Source of the DNA: Streptomyces chrestomyceticus JCM 4735
GTDB taxonomy: Bacteria > Actinomycetota > Actinomycetes > Streptomycetales > Streptomycetaceae
Direction of reading: 5' to 3'
Length of the DNA: 64,000 nucleotides
NCBI RefSeq assembly: GCF_003865135.1
Contig: NZ_BHZC01000001.1
Span: 4,464,001 to 4,528,000, forward strand
The notes below the pieces were generated by a model. The model did no database searches and was not told the origin of the DNA. It saw nothing but the letters and a program-made list of their open reading frames with translations. The position numbers and the translations under genes are program-made. Positions 43,193 through 55,065 of the stretch are shown piece by piece (within the stretch, counting starts at the first letter, position 1; every line of letters begins with the position of its first letter).

Positions 43193-44254
43193 ATGACGGA
43201 CCCGGACCGGAGCGCCCACCAGCAGGCGGGGGCGGCCGACGCGGTACTGACCCTGCCCGGCACGATCCTCACCACGCCCGGACCCGGCCGGGCGAACGGC
43301 GGTCCCGGCGGCCCCGGCGGCTGCACCCTCGGCCTCGACATCGGCGGCACCTTCGTCAAGTCCGCGCTGGTCGCCGCCGACGGCACGGTCCGGCACGAGA
43401 GCCGCTGCCCGACCCGCAGCGCGGACGGCCCCGACGCCGTCCTGCGCGCCGTCCTCGACCACGCCGCCGAGACCCTGGCCGTGGCCCGCGACGCGGGCGA
43501 GGACGTCCGCGCGGTGGGTATCGCCTCCTGCGGGCTGGTGGACGAGGACGCGGGCACCGTCGTGTTCTCCGCCTCCATCCAGTGGCGCGACCTGCCGCTG
43601 CGGCGGCTGGCGGCCGAGCGCCTCGGACTGCCGGTCGCCCTCGGGCACGACGTACGGTCCGGCGGCCTGGCCGAAGCGCGGCTGGGCGCCGGGCGCGGCC
43701 ACCGGGTCGTCCTGTTCGTGCCCGTCGGTACGGGGGTGGGCGGCGCGCTGCTGCTGGACGGGAAGCCGTTCCCGGGCAGCCACTGGCGCTCGGCGGAGGT
43801 CGGGCACGTCGTCACCCGGCCGGACGGCGACGCGTGCCCGTGCGGCCAGCGCGGCTGCCTGGACACCATCGCGGGCGGCGTCGCCGTGGCCCGCCGCTAC
43901 AACCAGCGGTGCGGCGCGCTGCCCCCGGTCTCCGGCGCCGAGGAGGTGGCGCGGCGCGCGGCGGCCGGCGACCCGGCGGCCGTGCAGGTGTGGGAGGAGG
44001 CGGCCGACGCGATGGCCCAGACGCTGCTGACGGCGGTCACCCTCTTCGACCCGGCCGTCCTGGTGCTGGGCGGCGGGCTCAGCCAGGCGGGCGAGCAGTT
44101 GCGCGCGCCGCTGCGGCGCGGCCTCGAACAGCGGGCCGCCTTCCAGGCGCTGCCCGAGATCGTCTTCGCCCGGCTGGGTGAACGGGCGGGCCGGACCGGC
44201 GCCGGACTGCTGGCCTGGGACCTCCTCCACGCCCACGAAGGCGTACGGACATGA
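43193..44254 (+). CDS. ROK-family sugar kinase
   Basis: 353 residues. After a ~45-residue Gly-rich N-terminus comes the ATP-binding LGLDIGGTFVKSALV, then GVGGALLLDGKPFPGSHWRSAEVGH, and the ROK zinc motif: GH followed by CPCGQRGCLDTIAGG. C-terminal VLVLGGGLSQAGEQL is the second ATP site. ROK enzymes phosphorylate glucose, mannose or N-acyl-hexosamines; a cluster role in activating an amino sugar is plausible. ATG 43193 follows GGAGG. Last gene of the tightly spaced run. Confidence 0.9.
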   Translation: MTDPDRSAHQQAGAADAVLTLPGTILTTPGPGRANGGPGGPGGCTLGLDIGGTFVKSALVAADGTVRHESRCPTRSADGPDAVLRAVLDHAAETLAVARDAGEDVRAVGIASCGLVDEDAGTVVFSASIQWRDLPLRRLAAERLGLPVALGHDVRSGGLAEARLGAGRGHRVVLFVPVGTGVGGALLLDGKPFPGSHWRSAEVGHVVTRPDGDACPCGQRGCLDTIAGGVAVARRYNQRCGALPPVSGAEEVARRAAAGDPAAVQVWEEAADAMAQTLLTAVTLFDPAVLVLGGGLSQAGEQLRAPLRRGLEQRAAFQALPEIVFARLGERAGRTGAGLLAWDLLHAHEGVRT

Positions 44255-44491
44255 GCGGCCACGGCCGGGCACAAGCGGTCGCGCCCGTGCCCGTACGCGG
44301 GCACAGCCCGCCCCAGCCGCACACCCGCGTCGGCTGCCGACCCGGCCCTGACCGGCCGCGCGGCCCCCGCTGACCAGGTCTGCCCGCGGCGCGGCGGAGG
44401 TGGGGGAAACGGGCATGTACACCGCAGTGGGCGCGGCGGACCACCCCCGGAGGCCGTCCATCGGGTTCGCTCTTCCCAGCCGGGTTCTCCT

Positions 44492-44504
44492 CCCCTGAAA
44501 GGGG
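44492..44504 (+). promoter_or_regulatory. Ribosome site held in a short hairpin before the permease
   Basis: CCCCTGAAAGGGG can fold so that AGGGG, the likely Shine-Dalgarno for ATG 44512, pairs with CCCCT. It may tune translation. Confidence 0.35.
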
Positions 44505-44511
44505 CCCGACC

Positions 44512-46014
44512 ATGAAGCACCCCGCCCCCGGAGCCGGTCCCGCCGGCTCCGGAGCCCCCCACCCCGCCGCCACCGCCGGAACCGGCCCCCACGCCGGGTC
44601 CGGCGGCCCGGCCCACCACCTCGTCGAGGGCCGCACCATCGACGCCGTACCGGAGACCGAACGGCACGGCCGCCCCCGTGACCTGTTCGCCGTCTGGTTC
44701 GCCGCCAACATCAGCCCGCTGACCATCGTCTCCGGCACCATCGCCCCGCTCGTCTTCGGCCTCGGCCTGTGGCCCGCCGTCGCCGCCGTGACCCTCGGCA
44801 ACCTGCTCGGCGGCTTCCTGATGGCCCTGCACGCGGCGCAGGGCCCGCGGCTCGGCGTCCCCCAGATGATCCAGAGCCGCGGCCAGTTCGGCAGTCACGG
44901 CTCGCTGCTCGTCACGCTCGTCGTCGTCTTCATGTACGCGGGCTGGTTCGCGTCCAACCTGGTCATCGCCGGGCAGGCGCTGAACCGGTCGGTGCCCGCC
45001 GTGGACACCTCCGGCTGGCTGGTGCTGTGCGCGCTGGCCGGGCTGGTCGTCGCGGTCGTCGGCTACCGCCTGATCCACCGCGTCGGCCGCTGGGCCACCG
45101 TCGTCACCCTCGCCCTGCTCGCCCTGTGCGCCGTACGGGTGTTCCTGACCCCCGGCGTCCTCGAACGCGCCACGAACGCCACCGGCTTCACCCTCGCCGG
45201 CTTCGTCGGCATGACCGCGATCGGCATCCTGCTCCAGATCACCTACGCCCCGTACGTCTCGGACTACACCCGCTACATGCCCGCGCACGCCGCGTCCCGC
45301 CGCTCCACCCTGTGGTTCACCTACTGGGGCAGCGTCCTGGGCAGCGTGCTGCCGATGTTCCTCGGCATCGTCATGGGCATCGCGGTCGCGGACGACGCGA
45401 TCGCCGGACTGGACACCGTGCTCGGCGGCACCCTCTCCGCCGTCGTGCTGTGCTCCTTCGCCGTCATCGTCGTCCACGTCAACTCCATGAACCTGTACGG
45501 CACTTCCCTGTGCCTGGTGACCGCCGCCCAGACGTTCCGGCACACCTGGCTGCCGGGCCGCCTGACCCGTACGGCGCTGATCGCGGGCCCGCTCGCCCTC
45601 GGCCTCACCCTCGCCCTGGCCTTCCAGGACACCTTCCTCGCCTCGTACACCGACTTCCTGGCGATCCTCCAGTACGTCCTGATCCCGTGGACCGCCATCA
45701 ACCTCGTCGACTACTACCTGATCCGGCGCGGGAACTACCACGTACCGTCCTTCTTCGCCCCCGGCGGCGGCGTGTACGGACGCATCAACGGCCCCGCCGT
45801 CCTGGTCTACGCCGTCAGCTTCGCGCTGGAGATCCCCTTCATGCACACCTCGGCCTACACCGGGCCGGTCGCCTCGGCCCTCGACGGGATAGACCTCTCC
45901 TGGGCCGTGGGCCTGGCGGTCCCCACCGTCGCGTACTGGTTCATCGCCCGCCGCCGCACCGCACCCGACCTGCTCCCCACCACGGCCCCCGCCCTCCCCC
46001 AGGAAGGCTCCTGA
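44512..46014 (+). CDS. NCS1-family nucleobase/cytosine permease
   Basis: 500 residues with about 12 hydrophobic segments after a ~60-residue Pro/Gly-rich N-terminus. NCS1 features: FAVWFAANISPLTIVSGTIAP, LGVPQMIQSRGQFG (signature), YAPYVSDYTRYMP, and LIPWTAINLVDYYLIRRGNY. Substrates in the family are cytosine, purines, allantoin, hydantoins or thiamine-precursor pyrimidines. It follows the cluster after 257 bases and is in an operon with the PNPOx-like gene (2-base gap). Whether it belongs to the cluster is unclear. Confidence 0.92.
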   Translation: MKHPAPGAGPAGSGAPHPAATAGTGPHAGSGGPAHHLVEGRTIDAVPETERHGRPRDLFAVWFAANISPLTIVSGTIAPLVFGLGLWPAVAAVTLGNLLGGFLMALHAAQGPRLGVPQMIQSRGQFGSHGSLLVTLVVVFMYAGWFASNLVIAGQALNRSVPAVDTSGWLVLCALAGLVVAVVGYRLIHRVGRWATVVTLALLALCAVRVFLTPGVLERATNATGFTLAGFVGMTAIGILLQITYAPYVSDYTRYMPAHAASRRSTLWFTYWGSVLGSVLPMFLGIVMGIAVADDAIAGLDTVLGGTLSAVVLCSFAVIVVHVNSMNLYGTSLCLVTAAQTFRHTWLPGRLTRTALIAGPLALGLTLALAFQDTFLASYTDFLAILQYVLIPWTAINLVDYYLIRRGNYHVPSFFAPGGGVYGRINGPAVLVYAVSFALEIPFMHTSAYTGPVASALDGIDLSWAVGLAVPTVAYWFIARRRTAPDLLPTTAPALPQEGS

Positions 46015-46016
46015 CC

Positions 46017-46547
46017 ATGTCCACCATCCCCGACTTACGCGCCGAGGCGGCCCGCCTCCTGCACACCAACCGCTATCTCACCCTCGGGACCGCCGGACCC
46101 GACGGCACCCCCTGGGCCGTCCCCGTCACCTACGCCTGGGACGACGCGGACCACTTCTACTGGTGGTCCGCGTCGGACGCGGTGCACTCCCGCAACATCG
46201 CCGCCAATCCCGCCGTCTCGCTCCTGGTCTTCGACTCCCAGGTGGCCGACTCCGAGGCACAGGCCCTCTACGGGGAAGGCACCGCGCACGCCCTCGCCCC
46301 GGCCGACCTGCCGTCGGCCCTCGCGGTCTTCTACGCCCGCCGCTACCCCGACCCCGCCGTCCGCGCCCGCCGGGCCCGCGAACCCGCCGAGTTCCAGGAC
46401 GGCTCCCCCAAACGCTTCTACTGCGCCACCGTCCACGCCTACTCGGCCCTGACCCCCGACCCCCACCCGGTCCACGGCAACACGGTGCCCCACCGGGTCA
46501 CCTTTCCGTTCACCACGGCGTGGGCGAAGGCGTACGAGCCGGGGTGA
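46017..46547 (+). CDS. Pyridoxamine 5'-phosphate oxidase-family flavoprotein
   Basis: 176 residues, split beta-barrel FMN/F420-binding fold: NRYLTLGTAGPDGTPWAVPVTYAW, HSRNIAANPAVSLLVFDS, then GEGTAHAL. It is not the full PdxH enzyme, so a general flavin or F420 oxidoreductase. Codon 7 is TTA (46035-46037), so expression is probably bldA-dependent, unusual for housekeeping genes and in keeping with secondary metabolism. ATG 46017 lies two bases after the permease stop. Confidence 0.87.
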   Translation: MSTIPDLRAEAARLLHTNRYLTLGTAGPDGTPWAVPVTYAWDDADHFYWWSASDAVHSRNIAANPAVSLLVFDSQVADSEAQALYGEGTAHALAPADLPSALAVFYARRYPDPAVRARRAREPAEFQDGSPKRFYCATVHAYSALTPDPHPVHGNTVPHRVTFPFTTAWAKAYEPG

Positions 46548-46582
46548 GGCGGAGGATCAGAACCCCACGAACGGGCGTCGCC

Positions 46583-46810
46583 TCACAGGCACTTACGCCG
46601 CCAGGTGAGCAGCCCCGCCAGCGCGATCGGCCCGAAGACGGCGGCCTTGACGGCCAGCTTCGTCGACAGCCACGCGAAGCCGGGCGCCCACAGCCCCAGC
46701 CACCAGGCCAGCAGCAGGGCCAGGCCCACCACCAGGACGGCACACACCACGGACACCGCTATGCGGGCCGCCCGGTTGCCGAGCTGTTCCGCACTCTCCC
46801 CCTCGCTCAT
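46583..46810 (-). CDS. Small membrane protein
   Basis: 75 residues with two hydrophobic segments (about 15-38 and 47-66: SVVCAVLVVGLALLLAWWLGL and KAAVFGPIALAGLLTW, shown in part) and a basic RRKCL end. ATG 46810 (MSEGESAEQL). Actinobacterial small membrane proteins of this kind are common; function unknown. Convergent with the PNPOx-like gene. Confidence 0.7.
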   Translation of the reverse strand: MSEGESAEQLGNRAARIAVSVVCAVLVVGLALLLAWWLGLWAPGFAWLSTKLAVKAAVFGPIALAGLLTWRRKCL

Positions 46811-46849
46811 GCGTGTGATTCTAGGGACGAGGGGTGACCCGTCGCGGGC

Positions 46850-48378
<1,529 letters not shown>

Positions 48379-48382
<4 letters not shown>

Positions 48383-49278
48383 ACCCGCAACCCAACACCG
48401 TCCATCAGCGCCCCCACCACCCCCCGGGCCCGCCCGACGGCGTCCTCGTCCCCCGTCCGCACACCGCGCGCCCACGTCTCCGCGGCGTCCAGCGCGGCGA
48501 GCGCCGGCAGCGCGTACCGCTCCGCGTCCGTCAGCTCCCGCCCGTAACCGCGCAGGAAGGCGGCGCGCAGGCCCGGATCGCGCAGGCACGCGCCGTACGC
48601 CACCCGTACGAGATCCTCCGCCGCGCACCCGAGCCGCGCCTGCGCGAACCCGGCGAGCGCCAGGCGCCGGCCCGCCGCGTCCCACAGGAAGTGGTGCGCG
48701 CCGACGTCGCCGTGCAGGAAGCCCGCGGGCAGCGGCGGGAGCAGGTGGAGCACCGCGGCCCGGTCCAGAATGAACCGCCGCTCCGCCGCGTCCAGCACGC
48801 CCGCGTCCGACAGCTCGGCCACCTGCGCCTCGGCGGCGGCGTGCCGCTCGGCGGCCCACCGGTCCACGCCGCCCACCGGGCCCGCCGCGCCTCCCGGGCC
48901 GCACGCGTCGTGCAGACGGCGCAGCAGCCCGCCCGCCTGCCGGTACACCTCCGTACGGTCGGCACGGCCCGGCGCGGCGTCGGACACACCGGTCCCCGGC
49001 GCGGCGGTGAGCAGCAGCGCGAGACGGCCCGGGTCGCTGTCTACGAGGACCGGCGCGTGCGCGTGGCCGAGGGCGGGGACGGCGTGCCGGTACGCGTGCG
49101 TCTCGCGCGTGTAGCGGTCCGGCGTCGGCGCCACCTTGAGGAAGAACCGGGCCGCGTCCGCGCGCGTCAGCTCCCACACCCGCGCGCCGGTCCGCTGCCG
49201 CGAGACGTCGCGCACCTCGGTGATCTCACCGCCGGCCCGGCTGCGGGCCCAGGCGACGGGGTTCGGGACGGTTGGCAC
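48379..49278 (-). CDS. Aminoglycoside-phosphotransferase-like protein, degenerate
   Basis: 299 residues. APH-fold: LHGDVGAHHFLWD corresponds to the HGDxxxxN catalytic loop, but the Asn is His and the following DFG-like site reads LALAGFAQARLGCAAEDL, lacking the metal-binding Asp. N-terminal FFLKVAPTPDRYTRETHAYRH fits the kinase small lobe. GTG at 49278 follows GAGGAGG; longer in-frame starts exist but lack a site. It may be inactive or have changed substrate. Operon with the amidase. Confidence 0.75.
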
Positions 49279-49615
49279 AGTTCCTCCTCGGTTGACGCCG
49301 GTTCGGACGGGTGCTCGCAGAACGAGGCCCGCGGACCGTTCGTCACGGTCCCACGCGGGCGCCCTCTCGGTCGAAAGTTCGACCAGACCGTCAACGCGCT
49401 GCCCGGCACGGGTCGTGCGCGGCACGGTTCACCCGGCCGTGGCCGGCCACCCGATCCGGGGATTGCGGGCCGCCGACGGACTGCCGACGCACTGCCGGAT
49501 GGCTGGAAGTCGGCAGCGGCGGGACGGTCACCACCCTACGGAGTTGTACAGTTGCGCAATCCAGCAACTTAATCAGCGCTGCGCGGGAGCGCACCGACCC
49601 GCCGGGGGGATCCCC
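49279..49615. other. Intergenic region with AGTTGC/GCAACT inverted repeat
   Basis: 337 bases between divergent genes. AGTTGC (49550-49555) and GCAACT (49564-49569) flank 8 bases about 50 bases upstream of the next start, overlapping TTGCGCAA. A MarR- or Fur-like operator is possible. Otherwise nothing evident. Confidence 0.4.
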
Positions 49616-50401
49616 ATGCCAGGCACCGACTCCCTACGGACCGAGGTGGACGCCGCCTTCGCGCACGCCCTCGGCCAGGCACTCGACTCCCCGGAGCTCG
49701 GAGAGGCGCTGCGCCGCACCCCGGGAGCCGCCGACCGCGAACAGCTCCGCACCCGGGCCCACCGGGAACGCGACACCCTCTGCGCCGCCGCGGCACCCGA
49801 GTACGAGACGTACGCCCGGCTACGCTCCGCGAACGCCGCGCCGCCTCCCGACGCGGAGTCCCGTACGGCCGCGGACTCCGGCGGCGGCCTGCTGCCCGCC
49901 CTCGGCGTCCTCGTACCGAGCCTGGGCGCGGTGGCCGCCGTCCTCTTCCTCGCGATCGGCTTCGGCATGCGGCTGGTCGGCTTCCACCGGCAGTTCGCCG
50001 ACGAGCTGGTGTACGCGGGCTGGCTCGCCGCGGGCATCGCGGCGGCGGCGACCGTCGCCGGTCTCGCCTGGATGCTGGTGACCGCGGCCCGCAACCGCTC
50101 GGCGGACGGCGCCCCTGGCGCCGATGCCGCTACCGGGGACCTGGATCCCGAGGTGGCGCAGGCCCGCGCGGCCTGGCAGCGCGCACTACTGGAGCGCGGC
50201 ATCCTCCCGTTCCTCCTGAACCACATCCGCACCCAGGAGGAGACACACACCACCCCGCCGGCAGCCCCGACACCCCGCACCCGCCCCGGCTACTCCGCCC
50301 CCGAATACGGCAGCCCGGAGTACGCCAGCCCCGAGTACGCCAGCCCGGGTTACGGAAGGCCCGCCTACGGGAGCCCGGCGTACGAGAGTCCGGATCGCTA
50401 G
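49616..50401 (+). CDS. Membrane protein with Tyr/Ser/Pro repeat tail
   Basis: 261 residues: soluble charged N-terminus (RTEVDAAFAHALGQALDSPEL), two hydrophobic segments (about 98-118 and 135-158), a cytoplasmic helix ERGILPFLLNHIR, and a C-terminal tail of YxSP units (YGSPEYASPEYASPGYG, YGSPAYESP). ATG 49616 sits after GGGGGA. No recognised domain; the tail may bind partners. Function unknown. Confidence 0.72.
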   Translation: MPGTDSLRTEVDAAFAHALGQALDSPELGEALRRTPGAADREQLRTRAHRERDTLCAAAAPEYETYARLRSANAAPPPDAESRTAADSGGGLLPALGVLVPSLGAVAAVLFLAIGFGMRLVGFHRQFADELVYAGWLAAGIAAAATVAGLAWMLVTAARNRSADGAPGADAATGDLDPEVAQARAAWQRALLERGILPFLLNHIRTQEETHTTPPAAPTPRTRPGYSAPEYGSPEYASPEYASPGYGRPAYGSPAYESPDR

Positions 50402-50413
50402 GGGCGATCCGAG

Positions 50414-50422
50414 TTATCCACA
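50414..50422 (+). promoter_or_regulatory. Isolated consensus DnaA box
   Basis: TTATCCACA matches the DnaA box exactly, 40 bases upstream of the next start. A single box is not an origin; it could be a DnaA titration or regulatory site, or chance. Confidence 0.4.
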
Positions 50423-50462
50423 GGGCTGGATGTGAGCCACGCCACAAAGGCACTATGGGTAC

Positions 50463-51985
50463 ATGACCAGGGCCACCGGCCGTGCGCCGTCGGGTCCGCC
50501 GCAGCCGTCGCCGCGGCGGTACAACGCCGTGCTGCGGCTGTACGACGCACCCCTGCGCCGGGACTGGGCGTTCTGGCTCACCGTCGGCCTCGCCGTCATG
50601 GTGGCGTTCAGCATCGGCACGAGCCAGGAGCAGTCGAGCGGCCTGCCCCGCTGGCTGGACACACTGCTCGCGGTGCTCACCTTCACCCTGCTCTTCGGGG
50701 TGGTCCCCGCCTGGATCCGGCTGGGCATCCGCAGGTGGCGGTGGGGTGAACGGCCGAGCGACCCGAAGCCGTCACCCGTCGCGGCCCCGAACCCGAGCCC
50801 GCCCCTGAACCCGGGCACATCCCCTCCCCGAACCCGGGCACATCCCCTCCCCCGCACACCGCCACAGCCCCTCGCACCACCGAGCCCCCTCGTGCCACCC
50901 CTCCCCCACACACCGCTACGACCCCGCCCCAGACCCCGCACACCACTCCACCCCCACGCTCCACCCCCGCCCCACGCACCACCCCAGCCCCCCACACCGA
51001 CCCACCACCCCCACGCACCCCCACCCCACCGAGACGCACGCCCCCACCGCCGCCCCACGGCCCCGCCCGCCCCGAGACCGCGTACCCGACGGCCCCCGAT
51101 CCCCTGGCCGCCGCCCGCCGGGGCTTTCCGCACCCCGTGGCGCGGACCGTGCACGAGATGCAGCGGGCGCACACCGCCAAGGACCGCCACGAGGCGCTGC
51201 TCGAAGCCGGTGAGACGCTCGCCGCCACCGTCGCCGTCACCGCGGCGGGACTGCTCACGGCACACGGCGCCGGGGAGCGCAACCTCGCGGAACTGCGCAC
51301 CGCCCTCGCCGGCACGGGCACCACCTTCGGCACCTGGACGGTGTGGCTCCACCACCTGTGCCGGGTCGCGCGGGAGCGTACGGACGTGGTGCCCGGCCTC
51401 GCGGAGGCCCTCCGGGACGACGCCGAGATGGCGGCCCGGCCGGACGATCCCGGGCTCGCCCAGTTCCTCGACCGTCTCAAGGGCGAACGCAACCGCACCT
51501 CGCACGGCGACAAGCCGCGGACGCAGGAGGAAGCCGCCCTGCGCGTCGCCGAGCACCGGCTCACCCTCGAACAGGCGCTGATGTCCGCCCAGTTCCTCAC
51601 CGGACTGCCCTGGCTGCTCACGGTGTCCTGCGCCTACCAGCGCCGTACCGGCACGTTCGAGGTCGTGGCGGACCACCTGATGGGCGACCACCCGGACTTC
51701 GACCGGATGACCTTCTCCTGCCCGGCGCCGGTCGCCGACGACACGGTGTACGTCCTCAGCCCGGCGGGCCCGGTCGCCCTGTCGCCGTTCGTCGCCAGCC
51801 TGTACTGCCCACAGTGCGGGCGCCGCGAGATATGCCACGCCAACAACGCGGGACGCCGCAACCGCCCGGCGGCCTACAAGAGCTTCGGCCGCGGGCACGT
51901 CATCCCGTACCCCGAGCTGGACGAGGAGATAGCCGCCCTGCCCGGGTCGCGGCCGTCACCCCGTCCGGGACGCCGTACCCCTTAG
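50463..51985 (+). pseudogene. Membrane protein with Pro-rich linker and zinc-ribbon-like C-terminus, frameshifted
   Basis: The frame from ATG 50463 gives two membrane helices (AFWLTVGLAVMVAFSIG and LDTLLAVLTFTLLFGVVPAW), then a very Pro-rich stretch. The good reading resumes in another frame by about 51070 (ETAYPTAPDPLAAARRGF) and runs to 51985 through [20 protein letters not shown] and [14 protein letters not shown], a likely zinc site. The shift is again -1, somewhere in C-rich sequence between about 50760 and 51070. GTG 51137 could start a separate gene, but it has no ribosome site. Function unknown; the C-terminal part resembles no family I know. Confidence 0.6.
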
Positions 51986-51992
51986 CTCGTAA

Positions 51993-52007
51993 TGGGATTC
52001 ATTTTCA
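51993..52007. promoter_or_regulatory. Zur-like box before the alternative L32 gene
   Basis: TGGGATTCATTTTCA has the imperfect 7-1-7 form of actinobacterial Zur boxes (type TGAAAATGATTTTCA), strongest in the right half. A TATAGC -10 (52009-52014) abuts it, so binding would block transcription. Confidence 0.7.
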
Positions 52008-52116
52008 TATAGCCTCGTCCGGAACCGGCACCGGCACGGGTCCGCGCCCGCCCACGGCGGCGCGGCACCACCGCGTGCCCGTCAGCACCCCCGCGCCCAG
52101 GAGAGGTTCCCGGACC

Positions 52117-52287
52117 ATGGCCGTTCCCAAGCGGAAGATGTCCCGCAGCAACACCCGCCACCGCCGCGCCCAGTGGAAGGCCCGCACGCCCGCCCTGGTC
52201 CCGGTGACCGTGGACGGTTCCGTCTACCAGGTGCCGCGCCGCCTGGTGAAGGCGTACCGGCTCGGCCTGCTGCGCCCGGAGGACTGA
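52117..52287 (+). CDS. rpmF: 50S ribosomal protein L32, cysteine-free paralogue
   Basis: 56 residues: [20 protein letters not shown] is the L32 N-terminus, but the usual CxxC...CxxC zinc ribbon is replaced by [21 protein letters not shown] with no cysteine. This is the zinc-free type that replaces the zinc-binding form under zinc starvation. GGAGAGG precedes ATG 52117. A Zur-like box lies at the promoter and a COG0523 GTPase gene starts six bases downstream. Confidence 0.92.
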   Translation: MAVPKRKMSRSNTRHRRAQWKARTPALVPVTVDGSVYQVPRRLVKAYRLGLLRPED

Positions 52288-52293
52288 CCGCCC

Positions 52294-53501
<1,208 letters not shown>

Positions 53502-53517
<16 letters not shown>

Positions 53518-53897
53518 CCCGACAGCGCGCCGCCGTGCTGCGCGTCCTGGCCGGGTGCCAAGACTTCGTCTCGGCACAGGAGTTGCACCTGCGCCTGGAC
53601 GCCGCCGACGTACCCGTCGGCCTGTCCACCGTCTACCGGGCCCTGCACGCCCTGGAGCGGACCGGACAGGTCGACGTCGTACGGGACGAGGCGGGCGAGC
53701 GCCTCTACCGGCCGCGGCCCGCCGACGGGCACCGCCACTACCTGCTCTGCCGCCGCTGCGGCCGCAGCCGCCCGCTGGACTCCGACGTGGTGGAGCGCTG
53801 GGCGGAGCGGGTGGGCGCGGAGAGCGGCTTCAGCGCCGTCGAGCACACCGTGGAACTCAGCGGCATCTGCGCCCGCTGCACCGGGGCACGCGCGTAA
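53502..53897 (+). CDS. Fur-family metal regulator (Zur-like)
   Basis: 131 residues: winged helix (LTRQRAAVLRVLAGCQDFVSAQELHLRL, VGLSTVYRALHALE) and a dimer/metal domain with GHRHYLLCRRCGR and a C-terminal CARC, so a structural CxxC...CxxC zinc site is present. GTG 53502 overlaps the GTPase stop by 16 bases; it gives the right N-terminus. Probably represses this locus through the Zur-like box, but the main Zur could lie elsewhere. Confidence 0.87.
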
Positions 53898-53900
53898 TTC

Positions 53901-53939
53901 CGTAGCCCATGGCCACATGCTCCGGGGGCACGGGCTACG
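53901..53939 (+). terminator. Hairpin after the Fur-family gene
   Basis: CGTAGCCC pairs with GGGCTACG over a 23-base loop starting 3 bases after the stop. No U tract, so terminator or processing site. Confidence 0.5.
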
Positions 53940-54080
53940 CGGCCCGTACCGCGATGCGCCCGGCGCCGGGCGGCGGGAGACTCGAAGAGGGGGCGCGCAT
54001 CCCGGGCGAATCCGCGGCCGATCCGCCGCGCATCCGCGACAAGGGGGGGAAGCGGCGAGGAAGGAAAGAAGGCGCCCGCC

Positions 54081-54380
54081 ATGACAGCCACCACCCACAC
54101 ACCGCATCCGCACCACACCCACGAGCACGGCACCGGCTGCGGCCACGTCGCCGTACCCCACGACGATCACGTCGACTACGTCCACGACGGCCACCTCCAC
54201 CGCCCGCACGGCGACCACGCCGACGAGTGCGAGCCTGCCGCCCACACCGTTCACGAAGGTCACGCCCACGACCACCGCCCCGGCTGCGGCCACGTCTCCG
54301 TACCGCACGGCACCCATGTCGACTTCGTCCACGACGGCCACCGGCACGCGGCGCACGAGGACCACTGGGACGACCACTGA
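54081..54380 (+). CDS. His-rich metal-binding protein with two repeats
   Basis: 99 residues, about a quarter His. Two ~40-residue repeats share CGHVAVPHDDHVDYVHDGH and CGHVSVPHGTHVDFVHDGH. It could store or buffer zinc. ATG 54081 follows GGAAGG-type purines. It lies in the zinc locus, separated from the Fur gene by a hairpin, so probably has its own promoter. Confidence 0.8.
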   Translation: MTATTHTPHPHHTHEHGTGCGHVAVPHDDHVDYVHDGHLHRPHGDHADECEPAAHTVHEGHAHDHRPGCGHVSVPHGTHVDFVHDGHRHAAHEDHWDDH

Positions 54381-54491
54381 GACGCGGCCCGCGAAAATTT
54401 CCCGCCCCACCGGCAACCCCCGCGACTCCCGCACGTCGTGACGGGTGAGGGCGCCGTCCGGCGCCGTCCCGCCGATCGTGGAGCAGCCATC

Positions 54492-55031
54492 GTGAACGAC
54501 TCTCGTACCTCCGCCTCGTCCTCCTCGTCCGCCACCTCGTACGCGCTGTCCGGCGGCGCCGGGCGCGGGGCCCGCCGCAGGGTACGGAGCGCCGTGACCG
54601 CCGGGCTGCTGGTCGCGGTCGCCCTGCCCGCGCTCTCCCTGACCGGTACGGCACACGCCGAAGAGCGGACCCCGCAGGCGAGCGCCCCCAGCGCCGCCCC
54701 GGAGGCGGGCCGCACCGCCCCCAAGCCGGTCCCCGAGACGAGCAGTCCGTCCGCCTCGCGCCCGAGCGCCGAGCCCAGCCGCGCGCCGCACCCCGTGCCG
54801 AGCGCGAGCAGGGTGCCCGGCCAGGGCTCCGGCGGCACCGATGCCGCCCAGCCGTCCGGCGACTCCTCCGCGAAGCCCGCCCCCGCGCCCTCGCACGCCA
54901 AGAAGGACGAACTCGCCGAGACCGGCACCTCCACCACCACCAACGTGGCGCTGGGCGCCGGAGCCGCCCTGTTGATCGCCGGGGGCGGTGGTGCCGTGTA
55001 CGCCGCCCGCCGCCGCAACAGCGCCGCCTGA
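54492..55031 (+). CDS. Secreted sortase substrate (LAETG anchor)
   Basis: 179 residues: signal peptide (about 32-60, SAVTAGLLVAVALPALSLTG then AHAEE), Ser/Pro/Ala-rich wall-spanning region, and a C-terminal sorting signal LAETG followed by a hydrophobic helix and RRRNSAA. LAxTG is the class E sortase motif in Streptomyces. GTG 54492 has GGAG upstream. Surface role unknown. Confidence 0.87.
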   Translation: MNDSRTSASSSSSATSYALSGGAGRGARRRVRSAVTAGLLVAVALPALSLTGTAHAEERTPQASAPSAAPEAGRTAPKPVPETSSPSASRPSAEPSRAPHPVPSASRVPGQGSGGTDAAQPSGDSSAKPAPAPSHAKKDELAETGTSTTTNVALGAGAALLIAGGGGAVYAARRRNSAA

Positions 55032-55065
55032 GCCACCCGCAGCGCCACCGACGGCCGAGGAACCG

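Noticed and set aside
44255..44511. TPP or purine riboswitch before the NCS1 permease
   Set aside because: I looked for the conserved TPP (CTGAGA, ACCTGA) and purine-aptamer cores and found neither; only a short hairpin over the ribosome site is visible.
50414..50422. Replication origin
   Set aside because: A single DnaA box without clustering, dnaA or dnaN is not an origin.
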